Assembly: GCA_947034895.1 (NCBI GenBank)
Contig: OX344765.1
Span: 22,635,001-22,699,000, forward strand
DNA: 64,000 nucleotides
From: Rhytidiadelphus loreus
Lineage: Eukaryota; Streptophyta; Bryopsida; Hypnales; Hylocomiaceae
Direction: 5' to 3'
In this document: one piece after another, positions 11,095 to 22,714 of the stretch
Numbering within the stretch: position 1 is the stretch's first letter
Layout: each line of letters opens with the position of its first letter
Position numbers and translations under genes: made by a program
The notes under the pieces: generated by a model
The model's database searches: none
The model's input: the letters and a program-made list of their open reading frames with translations, nothing else
Told to the model about the DNA's origin: nothing

Positions 11095-11240
11095 CTACCA
11101 GTTTCCAAGAACCTCACAAAAAACTTTGACCGTTCCTAACTTTTGCATACAGTATCCAAATGCCACGTTCCTTCGTACCTTGGAACCTCCTTTTTCTCAT
11201 TTGCCAACTTGGAAACCAGTCTAATAATAGTAACTAGGCA
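11095..11240 (-). repeat. Repeat X, copy 1 (inverted)
   Basis: Read on the minus strand it starts GTGCCTAGTTACTATTATT, then AGACTGG, and runs to 'ggcatttggatac' and 'tgcaaaagttaggaa'. Plus-strand copies occur at about 14,418-14,560 and 16,059-16,215. Non-coding. Confidence 0.55.
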
Positions 11241-12140
11241 CAGTATAGCTCACAAAAAGCGGCGGGTTTTGCGGGAGACAGTGCCCAGTTGCCCACCTTA
11301 TCAATTCCACTGGCGCAGGTTTCTGCCAGTTTGTTGACACCCTGCCCCCCACCATCTCCGCCCGTGACAGCTGACCAAATATACTGTACTGTAACATTCT
11401 TGTGACTCCCGAAAGCGGCCATGATCCTTCCTGGACAAACACGGGCTACTTCCCGGACCCGGACCCGGACCCGGACCCAGCTGCTTTGTGGCACTGGAAT
11501 CGATCAACAAAAGCTCACACACACCAAACCAAACTGAACCTAGCTAGCTACAAAGTGCCGCACAATTTGAAGTACAGTGCCAATGCAAAAGGCGAGTGAC
11601 TAATTTCGTGCTTTCAGGTGGGGAATGGGACTCTACTGATTGCAATGGGCGAACAGTTCCAATTCACAAAGCAGGACGTGCCCGAGTGATCGAGTGGGGA
11701 TGGATTCCTTTTGGGGTTTCACCACGGAAGGCGTGCCTGCACTCGATCTGCAGTGAGTGGCCGGGCTTGCATGAATCAATGCTCGCTCAGTCGACAGGGG
11801 TTCAGTTGTACTGTGCAGTGCAGTGTGCAGTGTGCACAGCATCGATCTGCCTGTAAGAGGACCCAGGACTCCGGGATTCGCACGAAACTCGGGGTCAACC
11901 TCTACTGGCATGGGGCTCTGGGCTGCAACCAACACTCATTTTGTCTGGAAGAACTACAAATCAGTCGTGGAGGCCTGAGTGGCTTCAGGCAGGCAGGCAG
12001 GAATGCATGAACCCGCCCGGAAGGAAGGCGTGAACCGAACCTGGGAGAGGCTTACTTGCTGCGTTAAGTTAGTGTGGGCCACAGTAATTACAAAGGAGTT
12101 CGGAAGAGTATTGTCTTGACCAGTTGGTTGGAGGAAGAAG
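11241..12140. other. GC-richer island 1, no gene recognised
   Basis: The base composition is clearly richer in G+C than on either side. Overlapping open frames on both strands (up to ~100 codons) show no family resemblance. They are partly driven by the CCCGGA hexamer run and by 'gtgcagtgcagtgtgcagtgtgc' simple sequence near 11,815-11,840 and 'caggcaggcaggca' near 11,985. It may be old single-copy sequence or a decayed gene. Confidence 0.4.
11452..11479 (+). repeat. (CCCGGA)n hexanucleotide repeat
   Basis: About 4.5 perfect CCCGGA units. It makes Pro-Asp or Gly-Pro-Gly runs in the shadow reading frames and should not be taken as protein. Confidence 0.85.
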
Positions 12141-12150
12141 GTTTCATTTC

Positions 12151-12412
12151 ACCTACACTACGTAGTGAAATTAGGTTGGCTTAACAATTAGGTTGCCTTA
12201 TCCCTAGAAAGCTACTTTACAAGCCATCAAAGTCAACAATTATTTCTATAGACCTTTCCATTTGTACACGTGGAGGTTCTTGAGTATAATATCTAATTCA
12301 AAAGTTGAGTCGAGAGTTGAGTGCATTCTTGTATAATAATAGTAAATATTGATAGAGTGTCAAATGCCAAAAAATTAGTATGGGGCAACCTAATTTCACT
12401 ATTTTGTGTAGG
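12151..12412. mobile_element. MITE family B (262 bp)
   Basis: The terminal inverted repeats are about 28 bp. The left end is ACCTACAC then TACG then TAGTGAAATTAGGTTG; the right end is the complement, CAACCTAATTTCACTA then TTTTGTGTAGGT. About 25 of 28 bases pair. The interior is AT-rich without a gene. Only one copy was seen in the window. Confidence 0.6.
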
Positions 12413-12779
12413 TAGGGTTGTTTTGGTAAGATCAAGAATGTAGTGAGACCAAATCTTTAGCAAATGTGGGGTTATTGAGATAGAGGAGTTGAGGTGAAAG
12501 AAGTAAGGGACACTTTACACTTTGAGGTCGGGCCATTCCCTTTGAGTCCAATTGCACAAATTTCAATCTTTTATCCAATTACAAGTGAGGATTTGGGGAC
12601 AACAGATTGGCTTGGCTTCTAGGTGTGAAGCGTCTCTAACTATACCAAATTGGAGAGTGAATGATAGACAATGGGTATACCAAAAATTAGGACAATCTAT
12701 CGTTGATATTGCAATAATTTAGGATTTCTTGGGAAATGAAAAATTGGTTCCAAATACAGGCTTGTAGCACTAGCAACCT
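12413..12779. other. AT-rich DNA, no feature seen
   Basis: No gene, repeat end or motif I can support. Confidence 0.45.
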
Positions 12780-13230
12780 TATAAAAGATTCACTTCAAAG
12801 ACTGTTTTGGATGTGGTGAACATTGCTTTCATGATTCATACACAACAATCAACACTGAAAAATACACCTTCTAATTTCTATGTGTGAAAATACATCTTTT
12901 ACTCAAAATTGACACAAGTTCAATTGTACTTCTTTTATGACTAATTGACACTTATACAGGCTAGGGTAGTTGAAGCCAATGCCTATGACAAAAGATGGAT
13001 AAAAGACAAGGAAAAAATACGTTGTTGACTATTATACTTGAAAGTACTAAAAACATTTCTACACATAATATTATATGCCATATTTCTTTACAATGACCTT
13101 TCCAAAAAGTGCCTATCCACTTGTGCCATCTTTGTATTTGTTTTCCCTCCAAAACACCACCAATGTTATTCAAGATGTGGATGGGACACATCTTTTGCAA
13201 TTCTCCTACATATTTCCATGTGTTATTTGG
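12780..13230. repeat. Decayed repeat, inverted partner of 16,975-17,560
   Basis: Several blocks recur in reverse orientation at 16,975-17,560. Examples are 'agtgcctatccacttgtgcca' (partner 'ggcacaagtggataggcac'), 'acacatcttttgca', and the 'atcaacactgaaaaatacacc' block (partner 'ggtgtattttttagtgttga'). It may be the decayed body of a transposon. The open frames left (about 60-80 codons) are too broken to classify. Confidence 0.5.
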
Positions 13231-14417
13231 AGATTGGCAAACATAGCTGTATATAAATGCACATAATTGTTGTATGCAATTGTGCTTTTTTTAGATGGGA
13301 TCACTCCAATTTATTCTCTATCAAAAAAACTAGGGACCTCCATTTTCTAATTCACTTCAAATTCTTCTTTGATTATGAATTGTTCCTATCATTAGAAGAG
13401 ATTTTAGCAAGGGAAGGCCGTTTCAGGCTTATTCCCCTTGTTGTCAACTAGTGGCATGTTGATAGAATTTTTTAATTTAATTTTTTTTAATTTAATTTTT
13501 AATTTTTTTAATTAATATAATAATTAAAAAAATAACTAATTTGTAATTCCTTGGGCCTTAAAGGATTAATTTGAAGAGAAATCAAGTATTCAAAAAATCT
13601 AAATGTTCTTCCAAAGGATGAGGTGACCTTAATTTCCTAATTCATACAAATGACAATTCTTAGCTTTGAGCCTATATTCATGAGTCTTCAAACCTATAGA
13701 AGGGAGAATACAACGTTATGTTGAATTTCACTAGAGTGTCTATACATACTTTGGTGGAATTTATATTGAGATAAGAGCATCTCTACCTTGCTTGAACTTC
13801 AACGACACTCCAAATTTATGTTTCAAGGAGCATTTTGCACGTGGCTAGGCTATTAGGTCCCACATTGTGTCTCTTTATTATTTTTTGTCTCATTTGTCGG
13901 CAAAGTTCATAACAAATCCTATTATCATAGCCATTAAATATGTAAAAAGGGAATGGATATGATTTTGGATATTGTGTGAATCGTTTGCTTAAAGTAAACC
14001 CCAAGAGTATTCGTTGAAGGTCAAGAACTATTATGCAAGACGTTACCTTTTCACATAAAATTCCAAAGATGAACATCTATACATTTGTTTTACGTAGAAG
14101 GATATTCTCTATTCTCTATTGAACAATTTTAGGCCGCTGCATCATTATAGGATAAAGGGTTAACGTAGAGTTGCAGAAGATAAATTGATAAATGTCATAA
14201 CATTGTTCACTAGTGCTTCCCATTTAACTTGAATAAGAGGCAAGAACTCATGAACAAATGAGGTGACAACCTACCCTCCTTAGATTGCACTATATAAGGA
14301 TAAACAATCCTCTTGCTTTGAGCCAATATTATTGGATCTTCAATAGTATTTTGTAGACTCCACGTCCTTTGATTGAAGATGGGTACCCTCAAAATTGCCA
14401 CTTTTAGCTTTTGTGCC
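13231..14417. other. AT-rich DNA, no gene seen
   Basis: Contains a T/A-only stretch at about 13,468-13,535 (tttaattt repeats). There is no exon-like frame and no element boundary I can define. Confidence 0.45.
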
Positions 14418-14560
14418 TAGATTCTATTATTAGATTGGTTAAATTTCCATATTTTCTTGTAGGTACTTGCAAGGAGATCCAACGCACATTTTCATACCAT
14501 ATGGATGCAAAAGTTATGAAGGAACAAAGTTTGGTTGTAAAACAAATTCTTCCACATAAT
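14418..14560 (+). repeat. Repeat X, copy 2
   Basis: It starts GTGCCTAGATTCTATTATT, then AGATTGG, and includes 'ggatgcaaaagttatgaa' and 'ttcttccacata'. It is homologous to 16,059-16,240 and inverted with respect to 11,095-11,240. Confidence 0.5.
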
Positions 14561-14781
14561 TAGGTGCATAAGGTCGCAACACCCATAATTGTGAATTTAA
14601 GGATTTAGAACATGGTGTCTACTAATGAGACATCCAACAAATTATTGGACCATACTAGCAAGAGAAAAATAATTCTTGTGCACTTCCAATTGTATTATTT
14701 GGACACTATGAGAGTATGAGTGTAAGTTGTGAATTTTTGAAAGAGTCAACTATAAATGCACCTAATACCAACACTAGGGTC

Positions 14782-15141
14782 CATTAGAGAAAAAATGGGG
14801 CCTCTAGAAGGCTTCTCCGGAGTGACCAAACAAGGCTATTGTTTTCAAAGTAGTCCCTAGCTGGAATCTAGCTGCAGAGGAAAGTGAGCTTGAATATCGC
14901 TAGAGCAGTCAGTCCAATGACTAAAATTTATTTTTTTATTTTTTTATTTTTTGCAGTTTTATTTTTTTGAGACTAAATTTATTTTTTTGAGAAAAATAAA
15001 ATGTAAAATAGGTTCTTGTGCCACTAGCAACATTGAAAACTGCAAGTTTGAGGTGGGTGATTTTAGGGGAAAAAAAAGGACGGGAGGGTAGTTCATTTGC
15101 TATTGGAGCAGCCCTCCGGAGGCCTCATTTTTTCTCTAATG
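14782..15141. mobile_element. MITE family A, copy 2 (360 bp)
   Basis: The same terminal repeats as copy 1: CATTAGAGAAAAAATGGGG at the left and CCTCATTTTTTCTCTAATG at the right, each followed inward by a CCTCyGGAGG-like block. The central T/A tract is expanded relative to copy 1, which explains the extra length. Non-coding. Confidence 0.75.
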
Positions 15142-15309
15142 TGATATTCACATATAGTACATCTTTTTTTTTATCATCTCTATTCACTTCCCAAGATTTT
15201 CCAAGATTTTAGAGGAGACTGTTATGGGTATAGTGAGGGTTATGGGTGCTGCTACCTTAATTGATTTTGGAGATGTACACAAAATGAAGATGACGGGTTT
15301 AGGGTGCCC

Positions 15310-16050
15310 ACCCTACAATCTATGAGAAACGTAAGATTTACAACCCGCACGGCGTGACATCACATGCAGTGACTGCTGTAACAAGTCCCTCAAACTCTGC
15401 TGCCTGAACTGAACGTGGGCCGGGTAAGAGTTGCGAGTGGCAGTAAGTTCGCGACCTGATTGAGATCTATGATCTTATGAAAGGCAGAATCATGACCCGC
15501 ATAACTATTTCGAAGCGATTCACGAGGCCCGCCCAGGGGATTTGATTTGGTAAGGAAATATATACTACTACTAGCTAATTCAAATCGATTGGGAGGCGAT
15601 GGACCTGCAGCTTGCATGCATGCCTTGAAATCATCGCTGAAATTCGATCGTCACATGGACTCTGATGCAGATGGGAAGTGGAGAGATAAGGCAGACGGAA
15701 CAAGTTCTCGATTGATTGGAAGAAGTTCTCGATTGATTGCGTGTACGTCCCGAACAAAAAAATGCTGCTAGCCACTCTAGCTAGCTAGCTGAGCCGGCAT
15801 TCGGAATCGAATATATATATATCGAGCTTTGCAATCCTGCTGTGGGCCAAAGTTGAGCTTGGGCGACAAGAACGAGGAAGAGCATCCGAAAGCGGAGAGG
15901 GAGAAACCTCGGAAGGAGGACTGGAGAGTTGAATAGCATGGCCACGCCCATGAGGGAGGTTTATAGTTATCTTCCACAATGGACGTCTAGACTAGCTCAT
16001 GCTTGCTCGCTCGAGAGCGTGATGGGTTCCTCTTGGACCGCCACTTTTTG
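15310..16050. other. GC-richer island 2, no gene recognised
   Basis: Like island 1, this stretch is richer in G+C than its surroundings. It ends where repeat X copy 3 begins, as island 1 begins where copy 1 ends. A 20-21-bp direct repeat ('agttctcgattgattg') lies at about 15,703-15,742. Open frames up to 75 codons occur on both strands without recognisable homology. Confidence 0.4.
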
Positions 16051-16058
16051 ATACTGTG

Positions 16059-16239
16059 CCTATTTACTGTTATTAGACTGGTCAAATGTTCTTTGGTTTT
16101 CTTCTTGTTTGCAAATGAAATGAGGTTCCAACACACCAAAGAACATGGCATTTGGATACCGCATGCAAAAGTTAGGAAGGGTCAAAGTTTTTTTTTAAAG
16201 GTCCGTAGAGGTTGTGAGATCGTTTCTTCCACATAGATG
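16059..16239 (+). repeat. Repeat X, copy 3
   Basis: It starts GTGCCTATTTACTGTTATT, then AGACTGG, and continues with 'ggcatttggatacc', 'gcaaaagttaggaa' and 'ttcttccacata'. It is interrupted at its far end by MITE C at 16,240. Confidence 0.55.
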
Positions 16240-16479
16240 GTCAATTTCGTTAAAATGGCGGTATTCCGCATGCCATTTTAATGGAATATCTTCTACAAAT
16301 GGATAATAAGTGTGCCATGATAGGGTCATACATGTGCCAATTTTATACCTAGCACATTCAAATCACTCTTAGTTCACGCATTTCCACTCCCCTCGGACAA
16401 TCTTTCCATTGTTTTCATTCTTTCAGTGGTTTCATTTTGTGCCATTTTAATGGAATACCGCCATTTTAACGAAATTGAC
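16240..16479. mobile_element. MITE family C (240 bp) with perfect 28-bp terminal repeats
   Basis: The first 28 bases (starting GTCAATTTCGTTAAAATGG) are the exact complement of the last 28. A second inner copy of the CCATTTTAATGGAAT block follows at both ends. The element has no gene. It is inserted in repeat X copy 3, whose relative at 14,540-14,570 is uninterrupted. The perfect ends suggest a young insertion. Confidence 0.8.
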
Positions 16480-16974
16480 TAAATAGGTACTTATTGATTT
16501 TGGAGATGTAATTATAGTGATGATGGCGGTTTGGGGTCAATGGTGCATCTAGGGATGCCGACCTTAATGCCAAGTCTAATAGTTTATCATAGACGTCCAC
16601 ATTTGCACTTTTTGTAAAATTTGAGGGTGTAGAAAGAGGGGTTGTATATGAGTTATGATGTTTTTCTAGCTATCCATTGGAATGGTGACGAATTGGACTT
16701 GAAAATTAGACTTGGCATTAAGAATCTCTTATTACTTCCACTTGCAAGACATAATCTTAATGGCGGATCTTGTCCAAACATTTTTTAACTCTTTAGGTTC
16801 AAGAGAACCAAGAACTCGTTACCTCAATGTGAAAAACAAAGTAACTCTTAATTTGAGAGGAATTGGGAGTGAATTAGGAAATGGAGATTACTAATTCATT
16901 TTATAGAGAATGAATTCAAACAATTAGATTTGGAAAATACAATTGCATGCAATAGTTATATGAGTTTATTCACG
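16480..16974. other. AT-rich DNA, no gene seen
   Basis: It contains 'attgattttggagatgta', shared with 15,258-15,280, so it belongs to an old repeat. No coding evidence. Confidence 0.4.
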
Positions 16975-17560
16975 GGCATGTTTGCCAATCTTTGTATGAT
17001 ACATGGAAAGAAGTGCAAAAGATGTGTTCCTTATGTGACTGGTGGCATCTTGAAAAGAATTGGATTTTTTGGAGGAGAAAAGAAAACACAAAAGGTGGCA
17101 CAAGTGGATAGGCACTTTTTGGAAAGAAGGGTTGCTTTAATGAAATACAACACATAAAACTATGTATAGCAATGTTTTGAGTACTTCCATGTATTATGGT
17201 CAACTATGTGTTTTTTGAAGTCTTTTTTCCATCTTTTGCTATAGATTTTGCCTTCAACTACCTGAATGTTAGTATTGATGAGCTATGAAAGAGGCACAAT
17301 TGTTGATGTTGGCTTTGAATACTTGAATATAAGTGTTGATCAATCAGAAAGACACAATCGAACTTGTGTCAATTTCAAGTAAAAGATTGCGTACGTAAAT
17401 GCCTATGTCAAGTGCTTCTCATATAAAGCATGTATTTTACACATTGAAGGTGTATTTTTTAGTGTTGATTCCTCTATAAGAATCATGAAAGCAATATCTC
17501 TCGCAATATCTACCGCATCCAAAGGTCCTCAAAGTGAATCTTCTACAAGTTTTTTAGTGT
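16975..17560. repeat. Decayed repeat, inverted partner of 12,780-13,230
   Basis: See the partner entry. A 75-codon frame on + (16,930-17,157, containing AQVDRHFLERRVALM) overlaps the best-conserved block. The equivalent frame in the partner is broken. A transposase remnant is possible but not shown. Confidence 0.5.
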
Positions 17561-18847
17561 TGCAAGCTTGTATTTGTGCATTCTTCATATGTTGATATCA
17601 ATGACATTGTATACATGGTCAAGAAAATCCAAATTCTTGCAATACCAATAGTAAATTGTGCTAAATATTTACACACATATTGTCTTTCACTCATTCTACA
17701 ATTTGGTACAGTTACTTTCTCCACTTTAGCTCCTCTATCCTCAATAATCTCACATCTGCTAAAGATCTTGTCTATATTCTCATTCTAAACCAAAATCGCT
17801 TTGGGACCTTGAACCTTGTAGTGCCATGGAGGACAAATAGTGCACAACGAATTTATTTATTTTAAATGCCCCTATTCATCTAGTAATTGAATCACTTTTT
17901 GATTGACTACCTCACTGATAGCTTTTGTCCATTCAAGGTTGATCACAAATCAAAATTGAATTCCATAACTGAATTGTATATTCACGTTACTAGATACAAA
18001 CTTGAATGATTTGAATCTTGCTCACTCATACTCAATCAAAGGTTTAACCTTGAGTGGAAGGACACACTCCCCCATGACCAAGGTACGTAGTCACCAAAAA
18101 GCTCCAATTATTGAACCAACATGTGCATTCTAGGTGCATTCTATAGTGAACAATGAAGTCATCTTTTTTTCATCGCTCTGGGGTTTAAAAAAGGACACTA
18201 AAATGCTAAAAACAACTCCCATGCCCATGTCATCGAAAGCAAAGTGCCGCCTACGCTTGTCCAAATCCAATGAGTGACTTTCACAATGGGCTCCATTGAA
18301 GCTTATGAGCATCATTCTATACTTAATATACTGATGCTCTTTAATTTCTGACCTCTGTCACTAGTACCAGTTGTACTCAAATTCTTTTTGCAACGAAAGT
18401 TTCTTTTTTCATTTGTGCAAAAAACATGAAGTAAAATGGTGGTCCTTCCATCACAGACATTTCATTTTCTTTGTGTGGTGGTGACCACACTCATCAGGGT
18501 TCTCTCGTGTTGCCGTTGTGCACAATTACCGACGGTTGCTTGTGAAATCCTTCAAGGAAGGAAGGATTTCCAACAAGAAAATCACAGCAGTCACTCATCC
18601 CTGAAAATTCGGGCCTTGGAATCAGCACCAAAGTAGGAGACAAAGGCATTATAATGTTATAAAGTTCCATAAAACATTGCTGAAGATGCAAGAATAGATT
18701 CTCAAAGCAAGGAATTATGTATCATTTGATTTCTGTCTGTGATCTAAGGAAGTCAAGACACGTCATCATTTAAAGAGTGAGGTAGTTTGCTCTAAAGGTG
18801 CCCATGCTCTAGAAGCGATCATGACACAGAGGTACATTTTGCTTTCT
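17561..18847. other. Intergenic DNA, no gene seen
   Basis: AT-rich at first, then moderately GC-richer between about 18,420 and 18,840. Short open frames on both strands resemble nothing I know. Confidence 0.4.
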
Positions 18848-18851
18848 TTAA

Positions 18852-19585
18852 CCCCTAAATGACGGACCCGTCACCAATGATTTCAAGCCTCACTGCCCGT
18901 CACTTAGTTTGTTGCCATTTTTGCAACTAGATATGTATGAAAAAATTTATAATTATTTTTCAGAGATGAAATTACATGTCTTCATTACTTCACAAAAAAA
19001 TTAGATTTTTTTTGTCGAAAATTGATTTTTTTGAGAATTTTTGAAGATAAAGTGAAGAAAAATCACATCAAATAGAAAATTATTTCAAAAAATCTGAAAA
19101 TTTCACCATGTGTGTACATTACAATGACAAATATCCTAATGTAAACTCAATTTTCATGTCATTCTATAATTAGAATTTAATAGACATTGAAAATACATAT
19201 AAAATTCAAATTGCAATCAAATATTTAATACTAGAAATTTCTTCCAAAATTCAAATTGGAGTAGAAACTAGAGTAGATGACCATTTTGTTAGTTGGTCTC
19301 ACACTCAAAAAACATCAATTTTGTGGAGAAATTTCAGATTTAGAGCAAGGAGCAACAACTTCCCAAAATACACTAGAATAATATTTTGTGATCCATTTTT
19401 TTTTAAAACATCTCATTTTTGTGAAGGCAAACATTGGCTAGACTACAAACTCAATTGGATACTCTTTATAACTCAACATGAAAGGTCAACGAGGAAAACA
19501 GGGAACTTAGAGTTTTAAAACGGATGAAAAAGCTCATTGGATTGCCATCCGAACGCTACAGAATGGTGTTCTAGGCGTTCCAGGG
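18852..19585. mobile_element. Candidate TTAA-flanked element (734 bp)
   Basis: TTAA lies at 18,848-18,851 and 19,586-19,589. The left end is CCCCTAAATGACGG and the right end is GGCGTTCCAGGG. Only the outer CCC/GGG pair and scattered bases are inverted, so the pairing is tentative. Non-coding. Confidence 0.3.
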
Positions 19586-20359
19586 TTAAAGTACCAAAAG
19601 TATACATTTCAAGAGGTGGTTGTTGCCTTTGAACTTAAAAAATTCATAGCTAATTCCACGAAGGTCCAAAAAATTATGAAATGATTTGCGTTAGGTGCCG
19701 ATTCTATTTTTCTTTCTATATAAATTTACTGTTCAAGGAATTTAGCTTGTGTGGTGGAAAGGCAATCAACTCTTAAATGGTTGCTTTAAGACCAGACTAC
19801 CTTATTCATTTTTAGATACTTAGGCTCCCTTCATAAGAAATTGGACTTGTCTACATACCAATTGGTCAATAAAATTATGGGTGCAGTTAAGTGAATGGAC
19901 CTACTTGTATTTTGATGTAGTGACGAACAAAAATGACTATGGATTTGAAACTTTTTCCATTTAAACAACCATACAATAAGCAATCAATGGGCAAAGTCCA
20001 AACATAGATATACAAAAGTTGTGATATGTGACATACGACACATTACTATGGAAGTTTGAAGAAAAAATTAGTTGTGGCTTAAAAGAAAATTCATTTCATA
20101 GTTAGCCATGTCTAAAACTTGGTTTTGTGCACCATAATTTGGCATTACTTTACATTTTGTCAATTTTTTCTTAGAACTCCCAAAACCTTTTTGTGCCTTG
20201 GCATGTTGGTACACAAGTAACTTGAGAACAAACATTATTTTAGATTGTTGAACACAAGTTGCTTGATTGGTTGAATCAATTATGAGTGTCATAAAATATA
20301 GTCTTTGTATAGAAAATCTAACCTAAAATACATCATACGGCTCTAATATGTAATTTGAA

Positions 20360-20702
20360 CACATTGTCTTATTCAACAGATGTTTCGAATCATTCCATTT
20401 TGATTAATGAGATGAAAGTTATGAGGAATTCTAGTTCATACAAATGTGACCTTGTGAAGTGCAACTGCCCATGTTGTCATAGGGCCTCCAAAAAGATTTT
20501 TGTCACTTCAAACGTTAATATCTTGCAATCTACACAATGGAAAATTCTAAAAAAAATTCCACATCTTTTCAAACTATTTTACTACAAGATCCTAGGGTTA
20601 CATGTGTCCAAGAAATGTTTTTCCTCTAAAATTTGGTGTTTGTAAATGCAAGGGTAGTGTTGAAGCGTTTTTGGTGAAAATATAGTCTCTAACGTTTAGG
20701 GG
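20360..20702 (+). mobile_element. Internally deleted TTAA-type element (subfamily E2 fragment)
   Basis: It matches the last part of the E2 elements: 'cattccattttgattaatga', 'acaaatgtgaccttgtgaag', 'tacaagatcctagggttaca' and the terminal 'cgtttaggggttaa'. About 300 bp present in full copies between 'gaattctagtt' and 'catacaaatgtgacc' are missing. Confidence 0.6.
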
Positions 20703-21099
20703 TTAAGATATATCAATGGTTCATGTTGCAACCTATACTCTCTCTAGAATGGCTAATGCAATTCCTTGTTCTCAATTCCAAAAATATATCCAAATATCAT
20801 GATAAACAACATCATTTGCATGTTTCACATTGTGAACATTTTAAATTCTATAAATGTCCACTTCCTTCACATTTTTTGTACAACAATCTAAAATGATGAA
20901 TATATACCAGCATCCCAAGGCACAAAAAGGTTTTTTGAAGTTCTAAAAAAGAAATTGACAAAATATAAAATAATGCCAAATTTATGGTGGACAAAACGAG
21001 TTTTAGACATGGCTAACTTTGAAATTAATTTTCTTCCAAATCACAACTAATTTTTTCTTCAAATTTCCATAGTAATGTGTTACATGTCGCATACAACAA

Positions 21100-21214
<115 letters not shown>

Positions 21215-21406
21215 TTTGACTTTGCCCATTGATGCTCGTGGTATGGTTGTTTGAATGATGAAACTTCAAATCCATACTTAGTTTTGTTTGTTCATTACTA
21301 TACGTGGAACAACTAAATGGAAGCACCAAACAAAGTTAGTTTTGTGGAATTGGGATGATTCAAGAAGACCCCCCCAAATTGTAACTTTCATGTACCTAAA
21401 CCTTAA

Positions 21407-21629
21407 CCCTTACATGTCGAGGCGAACGTTTGGCGTCCGATGGATGACAAGGAATCTTTGCAGTAGGATAGAAGTGCAACTATTCATCCTCAGAATTTTG
21501 TTGTAAAAAGGGGAGGTCTTCTACAGTAGGTTGACTTCCAATGAGTGCTTTTGCTATTTCTAAAGCCCATGATTCACACAGTAATGAAAAGGGATGATTT
21601 CCAAGGTCACCCCTTTCGCCTTTTAAGGG
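21407..21629 (+). mobile_element. TTAA-flanked MITE, family E4, copy 1 (223 bp)
   Basis: It lies between TTAA at 21,403-21,406 and 21,630-21,633. The ends are CCCTTACATGTCGAGGCG and CGCCTTTTAAGGG. The length is exactly that of copy 2 (22,492-22,714), which has the same content in reverse orientation. Non-coding. Confidence 0.65.
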
Positions 21630-21633
21630 TTAA

Positions 21634-21765
21634 AGGACGTTGAGGCCAAAAAGTGGCCGATGGATGATTTGACTATTCACTGTAGAAACAAAGAATGGAC
21701 CCATTGGTTCAACAATCCAAACATTTTGGTGACTACCTTGGTCATGGGGTCTACGTCTTTTTAAG
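21634..21765 (+). mobile_element. Degenerate E4-like element
   Basis: It follows E4 copy 1 directly. It begins 'aggacgttgaggcc', shares 'ccgatggatga', and ends 'tctttttaaggg' before TTAA. It appears to be a shortened relative sharing the TTAA with copy 1. Confidence 0.35.
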
Positions 21766-22487
21766 GGTTAAAAAAGTAAAAAACAAAAGACCAGGACTTG
21801 GTATTTGTTTTATGTTGCAAGTCATGTGCCCTGCTGGAAAGTGCCCAAGTCCTGGAATTCCGCCAAATTTTATTGAAATGGACGTTGAATTCATTTGAAA
21901 ACCAAAACTTTGCGAATACGCTTTCTTCATTGCTGCTGTGGTGCTTGACTGCCTGCCTGTGGTTGCTGAGGAGTTGAGGGGAACAATGAAGTTATGGGGA
22001 GTTCAAAAGATTGCGGCATAGGGAACAACCGTACCACTTAGGGAACGTGATCCCAGGAGAAATGAATATTAAAGCCAATTTCAATTGCCAAAACAGAGGT
22101 TTGGTTTTCCTTGGATAACTACAACCAGTGTAGGTTTTTAATTTAGTACAATTGTGGAAATCTTTTTTCCAGTTTCAATGAACATTGACTGATTTTAAAT
22201 GAAAAAAATCCTTTCTTTTACAAGGTTAGAATTATATTACTTACTGTGTTGACTGAGAATGTGTACAGCACATGCGTTGCTTCCAAATCGTATATATTTG
22301 GGACCCAAGCAAGACTGTATAACTTAGTTCATTGCTTTATTGGCTTGGGACCAAAGGAGAGGAAGATTTGCATTGACAAAAGCTACATGTGTGAAGAACG
22401 TTGAGCAGACTACCTTACTTGAAAAATGAGTCACTCAACAACAACAGAGAAAGACTCTTGTAGAAGGTAGTGGAAGGCAATCTACTC
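21766..22487. other. Intergenic DNA, no gene seen
   Basis: Moderately AT-rich, with no exon-like frame or definable repeat. Confidence 0.45.
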
Positions 22488-22491
22488 TTAA

Positions 22492-22714
22492 CCCTTGAAC
22501 ACCAAGCTGGTCACTGTGGGAATCATCTATTTTGTCACCATGTGAATTGCTGGCTTAAAAAAATGAAAAAAAATACTCATTGGAAGACAAACTATTGTAG
22601 ATGATCTTCCCTTTCCACACAAATTTTGGAAGATGGATAGTTGCATTTTTGTCCTACAAGGGGAGATTCTTTTTCATTCATCGGCTGAAAAACATCCTCC
22701 GCGTCGTTTATGGG
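22492..22714 (-). mobile_element. TTAA-flanked MITE, family E4, copy 2 (223 bp)
   Basis: TTAA lies at 22,488-22,491 and 22,715-22,718. The ends are CCCTTGAACACC and CGTCGTTTATGGG. The interior is the reverse complement of copy 1 with many substitutions ('gatgatcttccc' against 'gggaggtcttc'). Equal length and TTAA on both sides make the boundaries credible. Confidence 0.65.

Noticed and set aside
11234..11599. Overlapping frames with Gly-Pro or Pro-Asp repeats
   Set aside because: They are produced by the CCCGGA hexamer run; no independent support.
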